Source: Cupriavidus pauculus
GTDB taxonomy: Bacteria; Pseudomonadota; Gammaproteobacteria; Burkholderiales; Burkholderiaceae
Direction of reading: 5' to 3'
NCBI RefSeq assembly: GCF_002858765.1
Contig: NZ_PJRP01000010.1
Coordinates: 62,001 to 126,000, forward strand
Length of the DNA stretch: 64,000 nt
Part shown: one piece after another, positions 38,557 through 46,908 of the stretch
Numbering within the stretch: the first letter of the stretch is position 1
How the letters are laid out: each line of letters begins with the position of its first letter
Translations under genes and position numbers: made by a program
The notes under the pieces: model-generated
The model's database searches: none
What the model was told of the DNA's origin: nothing
What the model saw: only the letters and a program-made list of their open reading frames with translations

Positions 38557-40935
38557 ATGAACAAGCAAACCGAACCCTTCCTGCTCGACGCCAGCGTGGC
38601 CGCCGAATCCACCCCGGTGGTCGGCATCTCGCGCCCGCACGAATCGGCCCACCTGCACGTGGCCGGCACCGCCACCTACACCGACGACATCCCGGAACTG
38701 GCGGGCACGCTGCACGCCGCGCTGGGCATGAGCACCAAGGCCCACGCCCGGCTGAAGACCGTCAACCTGGACCGCGTGCGCCGCGCGCCCGGCGTGGTGA
38801 CCGTGCTGACCGTGGACGACATTCCCGGCGTCAACGACTGCGGCCCGATCATCCATGACGACCCGATCCTGGCCAAGGATCTGGTGCAGTTCATCGGCCA
38901 GCCGATCTTTGTCGTGGTGGCGACGTCGCACGACGCCGCGCGCCGCGCTGCCCGCCTGGCCGACATCGACTACGAAGACCTGCCGCCGGTGCTGACGCCC
39001 GAGGCCGCGCATGCGGCGGGCAGCTACGTGCTGCCGCCGATGCACCTGACACGCGGCGAGCCGGTCAGCCACCTGGACGCCGCCAAGCACCGCAACAGCG
39101 CGAAGGTCCAGCTCGGCGGCCAGGAACAGTTCTATCTGGAAGGCCAGATCGCCTACGCCGCGCCGCGCGAGAACGACGGCATGCACGTCTGGTGCTCGAC
39201 GCAGCACCCGACCGAGATGCAGCACGCCGTGGCCCACATGCTGGGCTGGCACGCGCACCAGGTGCTGGTGGAATGCCGCCGCATGGGTGGCGGCTTCGGC
39301 GGCAAGGAATCGCAGTCGGCCATGTTCGCGTGCTGCGCGTCGCTGGCCGCCTGGAAGCTGCTGTGCCCGGTCAAGCTGCGCCCGGACCGCGACGACGACA
39401 TGATGATTACCGGCAAGCGCCACGACTTCACGTTCGACTTCGACGTGGGCCATGACGATGACGGCCGCATCGAGGGCGTGCGCGTGGAAATGGTGTCGCG
39501 CGCCGGCTTCTCGGCCGACCTGTCCGGCCCGGTGATGACGCGCGCCATCTGCCACTTCGACAACGCCTACTGGCTGCCGAACGTACAGATCGACGGCTAC
39601 TGCGGCAAGACCAACACCCAGAGCAACACCGCGTTCCGCGGCTTCGGCGGCCCGCAGGGTGCGTTCGCGATCGAGTACATCCTCGACAACGTGGCGCGCA
39701 ACGTGGGCAAGGATTCGCTGGCGGTGCGCCGCGCCAACTTCTATGGCAAGGGCGAGCGCAACGTCACGCCGTACGGCCAGCTCGTGGAAGACAACGTCAT
39801 CCACGAGCTGATCGACGAACTGGTGGCCACGTCCGACTACCAGGCACGCCGCGCCGCCACGCGTGAATTCAACGCGAAGAGCCCGGTCCTGAAGAAGGGC
39901 ATCGCCATCACGCCGGTCAAGTTCGGCATCTCGTTCAACGTGGCGCACTACAACCAGGCGGGCGCGCTGGTGCACGTCTACAACGACGGCTCGGTGCTGG
40001 TGAACCACGGCGGCACCGAAATGGGCCAGGGCCTGAACACCAAGGTGGCGATGGTGGTGGCACACGAACTGGGCATCCGCATGGAGCGCGTGCGCGTGAC
40101 CGCCACCGACACCAGCAAGGTGGCGAACACATCGGCCACGGCAGCATCCACGGGTGCCGACCTGAACGGCAAGGCCGCGCAGGACGCCGCGCGCCAGATC
40201 CGCGAGCGCCTGGCGGGTTTCGCCGCCCGCAAGGCTGGCGTGGACCCCGATGCGGTGCGCTTCAACGACGACCTGGTGATCGCCGGCGAACTGCGCCTGT
40301 CGTTTGGCGACCTGGCTCGCGAGGCCTACGTGGCGCGCGTGCAGCTGTGGTCGGACGGCTTCTACACCACGCCCAAGCTCCACTGGGACCAGAAGGCGCT
40401 GCACGGCCGGCCGTTCTACTACTACGCCTATGGCGCCGCGTGCTCCGAGGTGATCGTCGACACGCTGACCGGCGAATGGAAGCTGCTGCGCGCCGACGCG
40501 CTGCACGACGCCGGCAAGTCGCTGAACCCGGCCATCGACATCGGCCAGGTGGAAGGCGCGTTCATCCAGGGCATGGGCTGGCTTACCACCGAGGAACTGT
40601 GGTGGAACCAGAGCGGCAAGCTGATGACGCACGCCCCGTCGACGTACAAGATCCCGACGATCAACGACTGCCCGGAAGACTTCCACGTGCGGCTGTTCCA
40701 GAACAGCAACGTCGAGGACAGCATCCATCGGTCGAAGGCCGTGGGCGAGCCGCCGCTGCTGCTGCCGTTTTCGGTGTTTTTCGCGATCCGCGACGCGATT
40801 GCAGCCGTGGGTGACTACCAGGTCAACCCGCCGCTGCGCGCCCCCGCCACCAGCGAAGCCATCCTCGATGCAGTGGAAGCCGTGCAGGCCGTAATGGCCA
40901 CGCAGGCCACCACCACCGAAGCCGTACCCGCCTGA
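38557..40935 (+). CDS. xdhB: Xanthine dehydrogenase large subunit (molybdopterin-binding)
   Basis: Catalytic subunit carrying the molybdenum cofactor. 792 aa. Characteristic segments are GGGFGGKESQ, FRGFGGPQGAFAIEYILD (with the substrate arginine), and the C-terminal KAVGEPPLLLPFSVFFAIRDA containing the catalytic glutamate. The N-terminal domain starts with the usual SAHLHVAGTATYTDDIPEL. A clear AGGAGA ribosome binding site precedes the ATG. It is operonic with xdhA and xdhC. Confidence 0.97.
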   Translation: MNKQTEPFLLDASVAAESTPVVGISRPHESAHLHVAGTATYTDDIPELAGTLHAALGMSTKAHARLKTVNLDRVRRAPGVVTVLTVDDIPGVNDCGPIIHDDPILAKDLVQFIGQPIFVVVATSHDAARRAARLADIDYEDLPPVLTPEAAHAAGSYVLPPMHLTRGEPVSHLDAAKHRNSAKVQLGGQEQFYLEGQIAYAAPRENDGMHVWCSTQHPTEMQHAVAHMLGWHAHQVLVECRRMGGGFGGKESQSAMFACCASLAAWKLLCPVKLRPDRDDDMMITGKRHDFTFDFDVGHDDDGRIEGVRVEMVSRAGFSADLSGPVMTRAICHFDNAYWLPNVQIDGYCGKTNTQSNTAFRGFGGPQGAFAIEYILDNVARNVGKDSLAVRRANFYGKGERNVTPYGQLVEDNVIHELIDELVATSDYQARRAATREFNAKSPVLKKGIAITPVKFGISFNVAHYNQAGALVHVYNDGSVLVNHGGTEMGQGLNTKVAMVVAHELGIRMERVRVTATDTSKVANTSATAASTGADLNGKAAQDAARQIRERLAGFAARKAGVDPDAVRFNDDLVIAGELRLSFGDLAREAYVARVQLWSDGFYTTPKLHWDQKALHGRPFYYYAYGAACSEVIVDTLTGEWKLLRADALHDAGKSLNPAIDIGQVEGAFIQGMGWLTTEELWWNQSGKLMTHAPSTYKIPTINDCPEDFHVRLFQNSNVEDSIHRSKAVGEPPLLLPFSVFFAIRDAIAAVGDYQVNPPLRAPATSEAILDAVEAVQAVMATQATTTEAVPA

Positions 40936-40976
40936 CGCCAGGCACGCCAGACAGCCAGAGAGCAAGAGAGATCACC

Positions 40977-41981
40977 ATGCAGGACGCCCCGCTCAAACCG
41001 TTCCGCTTCGCCGATGCCGCCCGCTGGGTGCGCGCCGGCGTGCCCGTGGCGATGGTCACCATCGTCGAGGTCAAGGGGTCCGCGCCGCGCGAGCCCGGCA
41101 TCCGCATGCTGGTCACGGCCAGCGATCTGGTAGGCACCATTGGCGGCGGCCATCTGGAATGGCGCGGCATGGATATCTCGCGGGCGATGCTGGCGAACCG
41201 CCATGTGCGCGGCAATCCGCATCGCCGCATCGAACGCATTCCGCTGGGCCCGGCCCTGGGCCAGTGCTGCGGTGGCGTGGTGAAGCTGGCATTCGAGGTA
41301 CTGGGCGAAGCCGACCTGGCGTGGCTCGATGCCGTCGAGACCGCTTTCAGGACAGGCCGCGCGCTGCAACGCACGGTGCCGCCGGCCGGCGCGATCACGG
41401 TCGAAGCCAGCCGCGCGCTGTTGCCCACCGCCGTGCTGCGGGCCGACGATACATGGACCGACACGCTCGTACCCGACGACATGCACGTGGTGCTGTTCGG
41501 CGCCGGTCACGTGGGCCATGCGTTGGTCAAGGTGCTGTCGACGCTGCCGTGCCGCGTGCACTGGGTGGACGAACGCGACACGCTGTTCCCTGGCGGGCTG
41601 CCCGACAACGTGGAAGCCGAAGCCACCGACACGCCCGAGGCCGTGGTCGACCAGGCACCGGCCGGGTCGTACTTCATCGTCATGACGCACAGCCACGCGT
41701 TGGACCAGCAGCTCTGCGAGCGGATCTTCCGCCGCACCGATTTTGCCTATTTCGGCCTGATCGGCTCGAAGACCAAGCGCGCCAGGTTCGAGCACCGCAT
41801 GGTGGAGCATGGCGTTGACCCGGCGCGCCTGCCGGAAATGACGTGTCCGATGGGTGTCGCGGGCATCACCGACAAGGCACCGGCTATGATTGCGGTTGCC
41901 ATCGTCGCCCAGCTGTTGCAGGTTCGCGAGCAGCGCATCGCCGCGCTGCGTGCCAACCGGCTGGAGGCGGTGCTTCCGTAA
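40977..41981 (+). CDS. xdhC: Xanthine dehydrogenase accessory protein XdhC
   Basis: Binds molybdenum cofactor, promotes its sulfuration and inserts it into XdhB. 334 aa with the XdhC/CoxI N-terminal domain (VTIVEVKGSAPREPGIRMLV, TIGGGHLEW, QCCGGVVKLAFE). A C-terminal Rossmann domain follows (HVVLFGAGHVGHALVKVLSTL, FIVMTHSHALDQQLCE, YFGLIGSKTKRARF). It lies 41 nt downstream of xdhB with GAGAG upstream of its ATG. Confidence 0.96.
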   Translation: MQDAPLKPFRFADAARWVRAGVPVAMVTIVEVKGSAPREPGIRMLVTASDLVGTIGGGHLEWRGMDISRAMLANRHVRGNPHRRIERIPLGPALGQCCGGVVKLAFEVLGEADLAWLDAVETAFRTGRALQRTVPPAGAITVEASRALLPTAVLRADDTWTDTLVPDDMHVVLFGAGHVGHALVKVLSTLPCRVHWVDERDTLFPGGLPDNVEAEATDTPEAVVDQAPAGSYFIVMTHSHALDQQLCERIFRRTDFAYFGLIGSKTKRARFEHRMVEHGVDPARLPEMTCPMGVAGITDKAPAMIAVAIVAQLLQVREQRIAALRANRLEAVLP

Positions 41982-42024
41982 CAGCACAGCCGTGATCCGG
42001 CTGTCAGCATAGAAAAGAGGCCCC

Positions 42025-43089
42025 ATGACCATCGATGCCGCGCTGGCGGACAAGATCCGCCGTACCCCCAAGGCCGAACTGCACGTGCATATCGAAGGCA
42101 CGCTCGAACCCGAGCTGATCTTCCGGCTGGCCCAGCGCAACAACGTCAAGCTGGCCTACCCCGACGTGGAGGCGCTGCGCACGGCCTACGCATTCACCGA
42201 TTTGCAATCGTTCCTGGACATCTACTACGCCGGCGCCAGCGTGCTGCTGACCGAGGAAGATTTCTTCGACATGACGATGGAATACGTCAAGCGCGCCGTT
42301 GCCGACAACGTGCGCCATGCCGAGATCTTCTTCGATCCGCAGACCCATACCGAGCGCGGCGTGCCGATCGGCACCGTGATCGACGGCATTGCCGACGCAC
42401 TGGCGCAGGCGCGCACCGAATACGATTTCTCCAGCAGCCTGATCCTGTGCTTCCTGCGCCATCTGTCCGAGGAAGACGCGTTCGCCACGCTGGAAGCCGC
42501 GCTGCCCTTCCGCGACCGCTTTGTCGGCGTGGGCCTGGATTCGTCCGAACGCGGCAACCCGCCGGAGAAGTTCGCGCGCGTGTTCGCCAAGGCAAAGACG
42601 CTGGGCCTGCACCTGGTGGCGCATGCCGGCGAGGAAGGCCCGGCCCAGTACGTGACCGACGCGCTGGACATCCTCAAGGTCGAGCGCATCGACCATGGCG
42701 TGCGTGCCATCGACGACGAAGCGCTGGTGCAGCGGCTGGCGCGCGAACGCATCGCGCTGACCGTGTGCCCGCTGTCGAACCAGAAGCTGAAGGTGTATCC
42801 GGACCTGCGCGACCACTCGCTCAAGCAGCTGCTCGATGCCGGCGTGGCCGTGACGCTGCACTCGGACGACCCGGCGTACTTTGGCGGCTACATGAACGCC
42901 AACTGGGAAGCCACGTTCGACGCGCTGCCGCTGGATGCCGCCGATGCCCACAAGCTGGCCCGCAACAGTTTTGAAGCGGCCTTCCTGCCTGCCGTGCAGA
43001 AGGCCGAATTCCTGGCGGAGGTCGACCATTTCTGGTCGACCACGCCCATGTCCCCGCCCGCGACGGCCCACGTGAGTTCCACGAGCTAA
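42025..43089 (+). CDS. add: Adenine deaminase (adenosine deaminase superfamily, ADE type)
   Basis: 354-aa amidohydrolase. Zinc-binding HVHIEG is at H20/H22. The histidine and glutamate of HAGEEGP, the RIDHGVRAIDD segment and the C-terminal HSDDPAYFGGY supply the remaining ligands and catalytic residues. The HIEGTLEPEL and SDDPAYFGGY forms are those of the fungal Aah1 and Pseudomonas adenine deaminases, not of classical adenosine deaminase, so adenine to hypoxanthine is the likelier reaction. The symbol add is the usual annotation. It follows xdhC by 43 nt and feeds hypoxanthine to XdhAB. Confidence 0.9.
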   Translation: MTIDAALADKIRRTPKAELHVHIEGTLEPELIFRLAQRNNVKLAYPDVEALRTAYAFTDLQSFLDIYYAGASVLLTEEDFFDMTMEYVKRAVADNVRHAEIFFDPQTHTERGVPIGTVIDGIADALAQARTEYDFSSSLILCFLRHLSEEDAFATLEAALPFRDRFVGVGLDSSERGNPPEKFARVFAKAKTLGLHLVAHAGEEGPAQYVTDALDILKVERIDHGVRAIDDEALVQRLARERIALTVCPLSNQKLKVYPDLRDHSLKQLLDAGVAVTLHSDDPAYFGGYMNANWEATFDALPLDAADAHKLARNSFEAAFLPAVQKAEFLAEVDHFWSTTPMSPPATAHVSSTS

Positions 43090-43172
43090 GCGGGCGCATA
43101 CCCAGAACGCCGGATGCCGCGCCCGCTGCCAGACAGGCACGGGCGGGGCGCCGGCCGCCCCGAGACAAGACG

Positions 43173-44516
43173 ATGACGACGACTTCCCCTGCTTCCCGCA
43201 CCAATGGTGCCGTCACCCGCGCCATCCGCGGCCGCATCCTTCATTTCCTGCGCGACCCGCAGTTTCATGACGATGCCTATCAGTATTGGGAAGACGGCCT
43301 GCTGATCGTGACGGCAGGCCGCGTTGCCGCCGTCGGATCGTACGACAGCCTGGCGGGCGAGATTCCCGCCGGTGCCGACGTAATCGACCATCGTGGCAAG
43401 CTGATCGTGCCGGGCTTCATCGACACGCACATCCACTATCCGCAGACCGACATCATCGCGTCGCCGTCGCCGGGCCTGCTGCACTGGCTTGACACGTACA
43501 CGTTCCCCGAGGAGCGCCGCTTCAGCGACGCCGCCTACGCGCGCGGCGTGGCCGACTTCTTCACCGACGAACTGCTGCGCAACGGCACCACCACGGCGAT
43601 GGTCTGGAGCACCGTGCATGCCGCGTCGGCCGACGGCCTGTTCGCCGCCAGCCAGGCGCGCAACATGCGCATGATCACCGGCAAGGTGCTGATGGATCGC
43701 AACTGCCCCGACTTCCTGCGCGACACCGCCGAGTCCGGCGCGCGCGAATCGGCCGACCTGATCTCGAAGTGGCACGGCAAGGATCGCCTGGCCTATGCCA
43801 TCACCCCGCGCTTTGCCCCGACATCGACCGAGGCGCAGCTGGCCGCCTGCGGCGAGCTGGCCCGCGCCCACGACGACGTCTTTATCCAGACGCACGTGGC
43901 CGAGAACCGCGACGAGGTGAAGTGGGTGGCCGAGCTGTTCCCTGACGCGCGCAGCTACCTGGACGTCTACGACCGCTACAGCCTGCTGCGTCCGGGCGCG
44001 TTCTACGGCCACGCGATCTACCTGGACCCCGAGGACCGGCGCCGCCTGGCCGACAGTGGCGCGGCCGTGGCGCACTGCCCCACGTCGAACCTGTTCCTGG
44101 GCAGCGGCTTCTACGACTTCCACCAGTCCGACGCCAACCGCCTGAACGTGACGCTGGCCACCGACGTGGGCGGCGGCACCTCGTTCTCGATGTTCCGCAC
44201 GATGAACGCGGCCCACAAGGTGGCCCGCATGGGCGGCTATCACCTGACCGCGCTGCGCATGTTCTACCTGGCCACGCGTGCCGCCGCCGAGGCGCTGGGC
44301 TGGCAGGACCGTATCGGCAGCTTCGAGCCGGGCTGCGAAGCCGATTTCCTGGTACTGGACCCCGAGGCCACGCCGCTGATCGCCCGCCGCAGCCACCGCT
44401 CCGAATCGCTGGAAGCGCAACTGTTCGCGTTTGCGATGCTGGGCGACGACCGCGTGATCGACAGCGTCTACATCATGGGCGAGCAGGCCACGGCCGGCGC
44501 GCCGGTGGCAGCCTGA
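43173..44516 (+). CDS. guaD: Guanine deaminase
   Basis: Zinc amidohydrolase converting guanine to xanthine. 447 aa with metal motif PGFIDTHIHYPQTD, the TVHAAS segment, HVAENRDEVKWV, GHAIYLDPEDRRRL and the catalytic aspartate in LATDVGGGTSFS. The C-terminal GCEADFLVLDP is the usual composite domain end. It completes the set adenine/guanine deaminase plus xanthine dehydrogenase. A terminator follows the gene. Confidence 0.97.
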   Translation: MTTTSPASRTNGAVTRAIRGRILHFLRDPQFHDDAYQYWEDGLLIVTAGRVAAVGSYDSLAGEIPAGADVIDHRGKLIVPGFIDTHIHYPQTDIIASPSPGLLHWLDTYTFPEERRFSDAAYARGVADFFTDELLRNGTTTAMVWSTVHAASADGLFAASQARNMRMITGKVLMDRNCPDFLRDTAESGARESADLISKWHGKDRLAYAITPRFAPTSTEAQLAACGELARAHDDVFIQTHVAENRDEVKWVAELFPDARSYLDVYDRYSLLRPGAFYGHAIYLDPEDRRRLADSGAAVAHCPTSNLFLGSGFYDFHQSDANRLNVTLATDVGGGTSFSMFRTMNAAHKVARMGGYHLTALRMFYLATRAAAEALGWQDRIGSFEPGCEADFLVLDPEATPLIARRSHRSESLEAQLFAFAMLGDDRVIDSVYIMGEQATAGAPVAA

Positions 44517-44536
44517 GAACGGCTGTCCACTTCGAC

Positions 44537-44576
44537 AAGGGGCTTTCCGGGCGCATGCGAACGAAAAGCCCCTTTT
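44537..44576 (+). terminator. Rho-independent terminator after guaD
   Basis: The stem AAGGGGCTTT/AAAGCCCCTT (44537-44546 and 44565-44574) is followed by TT, 20 nt past the guaD stop. It closes the xdhABC-add-guaD unit. Confidence 0.8.
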
Positions 44577-44583
44577 AGAGGTC

Positions 44584-44607
44584 TTGTATTGACCGGAATC
44601 AACACAA
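44584..44607 (+). promoter_or_regulatory. Inverted repeat upstream of the desaturase gene
   Basis: TTGTATTGA (44584-44592) and TCAACACAA (44599-44607) form an 8-of-9 inverted repeat with a 6-nt centre, 84 nt before the desaturase ATG. It is a possible operator; no regulator gene is adjacent. Confidence 0.4.
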
Positions 44608-44690
44608 TCGTCATCAAACCCTTCTAGCCTGTCGCATCCGTGCGCCCTCGAAGACTGGGCGCCACCGCACTCCGACTCGCTGGACCATCG

Positions 44691-45890
44691 ATGACTGCCC
44701 GATCCGACACTCTTTCCGCTGCCGATGCCGACGCTATCGGCGCGGCGGCCGCCCCCGGCCAAGCCCGCCAGACCCACCAGGCGCGCCAGACGCGCCCTTC
44801 CGGCAACGTTCCGCTGCCCGAACCCATCGCCTTCGAGGCCCCGTTCCCCAATCGCAAAACCATCCGCAGCTGGCTGATCCCGCTGGGCCGCCGTAGCACG
44901 TCGCGCGCGCTGTTCCTGTTTGCGTTCGACTACGCGCTGTTCGCGGCCGTGCTGGCCGGCGTGGTGCTGCTCTCGGCGTGGTGGGCCAAGGTTGGCCTGG
45001 GCGTACTGGCTGGCCTGATCATCGCGCGGCTGTTCATCATCGGCCACGATGCCTGCCACCAGAGCCTGACCGACAATCGCGGCCTGAACAAATGGCTGGG
45101 CCGGCTGACCTTCCTGCCGTCGCTGACGCCGTACAGCCTGTGGGAAGTGGGCCATAACGTCGTGCATCACGGCTACACGAACCTGAAGGGCTTCGACTTC
45201 GTCTGGGCGCCCTACTCGCTCGAGGAATTCCGCGCGCTGCCGCGCCGTCGCCGCGTGATGGAGCGCATCTATCGCAACGGCTTTGGCGCCGGGCTGTACT
45301 ACCTGATCGAGATCTGGTGGTTCAAGCTGTTCTTCCCGAGCAAGCGCCAGATGGCCACGCGTCGCGCGATCTTCATGTGGGACTGCGCGCTGGTGGCGGC
45401 CTTCGGTGCGCTGTGGATCGGCGCGATGGCGTGGCTGGCCATGGCCACGGACCAATCCGTACTGCTGATGATCGGCACCGGTTTCGTGCTGCCTTTCCTG
45501 GTCTGGAACACCACGGTCGGTTTTGTGCTCTATGTGCACCACACGCATACGAGCGTGGCCTGGTACGACACCAAGCCGGTGTGGGCCAAGGCCCAGCCGT
45601 TCGTGTCGACGACCGTGCATCTGCGCTTCGGCATGGGCATCGGCGCGGCACTGCATCACATCATGGAGCACACGGCACACCACGTGGACATGAGCGTGCC
45701 GCTGTACCAGCTCAAGCGCGCCCAGGCGCTGCTCGAACACGCGCTGCCGGGGCGCATCATCATCGAGAACTTCTCGTGGCGCTGGTACTTCCAGACGGCG
45801 CGCCGCTGCAAGCTCTACGACTTCAAGGCGCTCTGCTGGACGGATTTCCGCGGTCGCCAGACCAGCGAAAACAGCCCCGTGCCGGCCTGA
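44691..45890 (+). CDS. Membrane fatty acid desaturase
   Basis: 399-aa di-iron membrane desaturase. The three histidine boxes are HDACH (119-123), HNVVHH (155-160) and a late HHIMEHTAHH, spaced as in acyl-lipid/acyl-CoA delta desaturases. Four to six hydrophobic segments surround them. I use ATG 44691 (MTARSDTLS); the first about 45 residues are Ala/Gln-rich and precede the conserved domain. It would introduce a double bond into membrane acyl chains. Regiospecificity cannot be told. It is a single gene. Confidence 0.88.
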   Translation: MTARSDTLSAADADAIGAAAAPGQARQTHQARQTRPSGNVPLPEPIAFEAPFPNRKTIRSWLIPLGRRSTSRALFLFAFDYALFAAVLAGVVLLSAWWAKVGLGVLAGLIIARLFIIGHDACHQSLTDNRGLNKWLGRLTFLPSLTPYSLWEVGHNVVHHGYTNLKGFDFVWAPYSLEEFRALPRRRRVMERIYRNGFGAGLYYLIEIWWFKLFFPSKRQMATRRAIFMWDCALVAAFGALWIGAMAWLAMATDQSVLLMIGTGFVLPFLVWNTTVGFVLYVHHTHTSVAWYDTKPVWAKAQPFVSTTVHLRFGMGIGAALHHIMEHTAHHVDMSVPLYQLKRAQALLEHALPGRIIIENFSWRWYFQTARRCKLYDFKALCWTDFRGRQTSENSPVPA

Positions 45891-45928
45891 GAATCATTCT
45901 CGAAAGCATCGTAAAAAAGCCAGATTTG

Positions 45929-45957
45929 TGGACATTGCCCACCGGTCTGGCTACAAT
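45929..45957 (+). promoter_or_regulatory. Promoter of the riboswitch-controlled GDT1 gene
   Basis: TGGACA (45929-45934) and TACAAT (45952-45957) with 17 nt between, each matching consensus in five of six positions. The predicted start is near 45964, just before the riboswitch loop GGGGAGTAG. Confidence 0.7.
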
Positions 45958-45967
45958 GCGGGCTTCC

Positions 45968-46160
45968 ATTGGGGAGTAGCCGCCCTGATCTCACCGCGCC
46001 GCGCAATGCGGCATCCGGAAGACAGGGGCGCACGTCAACAGACTTGACCAAATGCCAACGTGGCAGGCGGTTATGGCGTGCGCAGCCAAGGACCTTGTGT
46101 CCGACGCCTGGCGAGACCGATGACCATACCTTTCTGGCCGGGCCGGGAAAGGTGTGCGTC
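45968..46160 (+). promoter_or_regulatory. yybP-ykoY (manganese) riboswitch
   Basis: The two diagnostic metal-binding loops of the class are present in order: GGGGAGTAGC at 45971-45980 and GCGAGACCGATGACC at 46111-46125, followed by ATACCTTT. It lies between a good promoter and a TMEM165/GDT1-family gene, the commonest proteobacterial target of this Mn2+ sensor. The 3' border is approximate. An exact 16-bp palindrome (GCATCTCGCGAGATGC, 46165-46180) follows and may belong to the expression platform. Confidence 0.85.
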
Positions 46161-46210
46161 ATTGGCATCTCGCGAGATGCGTTTGCGGCCCGGTTATTGC
46201 ACCTATAAAA

Positions 46211-46786
46211 ATGGAATCGTTCCTCGTCTCCACAGGTATCGTCGCGCTCGCCGAAATGGGCGACAAGACGCAGTTGCTGTCGCTCGTCCTGGCCGCACGG
46301 TATCGCAAGCCCCTCCCCATCATCCTCGGCATTCTGATCGCCACGCTGGTCAACCACGGCTTTGCCGGTGCGCTTGGCGGCTGGATCACCGGCGTGCTGG
46401 GTGCCAACCTGCTGCGCTGGATTCTTGGCCTTGGCTTTATTGCGATGGCGGGCTGGATGCTGATTCCCGACAAGCTCGACGACGCCGAGGAAGCCAAGCC
46501 GGTCAAGGGCGCACTGGGCATCCTGGGCACCACGATCGTGGCGTTCTTCTTTGCCGAGATGGGCGACAAGACGCAGATCGCCACGGTAGCGCTGGCGGCG
46601 CGTTTCCACGGTGAAGTGCTGGCCGTGGTGGCCGGCACGACATTCGGCATGATGCTGGCCAATGCACCGGCCGTGCTGCTGGGCGACCGCTTCGCGAACA
46701 AGATGCCGATCGCGCTGGTTCACAAGATTGCCGCGGCGATCTTCCTGGTGCTGGGCCTGCTGGCGTTGTTCAACGTTGGCGGCTGA
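46211..46786 (+). CDS. TMEM165/GDT1 (UPF0016) family Mn2+/Ca2+ exporter
   Basis: 191-aa membrane protein with two homologous halves, each bearing the signature EMGDKTQ (about residues 15-21 and again near 117), and six hydrophobic helices. Members export Mn2+ or Ca2+ in exchange for protons. Control by a manganese riboswitch supports a manganese-detoxifying role. ATG 46211 (MESFLVSTGIVALAEMGDK) matches the family start. No Shine-Dalgarno sequence is visible just upstream (ACCTATAAAA). Confidence 0.92.
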   Translation: MESFLVSTGIVALAEMGDKTQLLSLVLAARYRKPLPIILGILIATLVNHGFAGALGGWITGVLGANLLRWILGLGFIAMAGWMLIPDKLDDAEEAKPVKGALGILGTTIVAFFFAEMGDKTQIATVALAARFHGEVLAVVAGTTFGMMLANAPAVLLGDRFANKMPIALVHKIAAAIFLVLGLLALFNVGG

Positions 46787-46804
46787 CCCATATCGGCAGC
46801 AGAC

Positions 46805-46830
46805 ATAAAAAAACGGGGCCGAAGCCCCGT
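46805..46830 (-). terminator. Rho-independent terminator of the puuD transcript
   Basis: ACGGGGC/GCCCCGT stem (46813-46819 and 46824-46830) with a TTCG tetraloop on the minus strand, followed by eight T. It lies 79 nt past the puuD stop and faces the convergent GDT1 gene. Confidence 0.9.
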
Positions 46831-46908
46831 ACAAACCCTCGCCGGTCCGGTACAGCCGGCTGCTGACTGCGCAGCCTCCGGACCGTCGATCACCGATGCC
46901 CGGTCAAA

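Noticed and set aside
46154-46210. Longer GDT1 protein starting upstream at 46154
   Set aside because: The extra residues would be encoded by riboswitch expression-platform sequence, and the family start matches ATG 46211.
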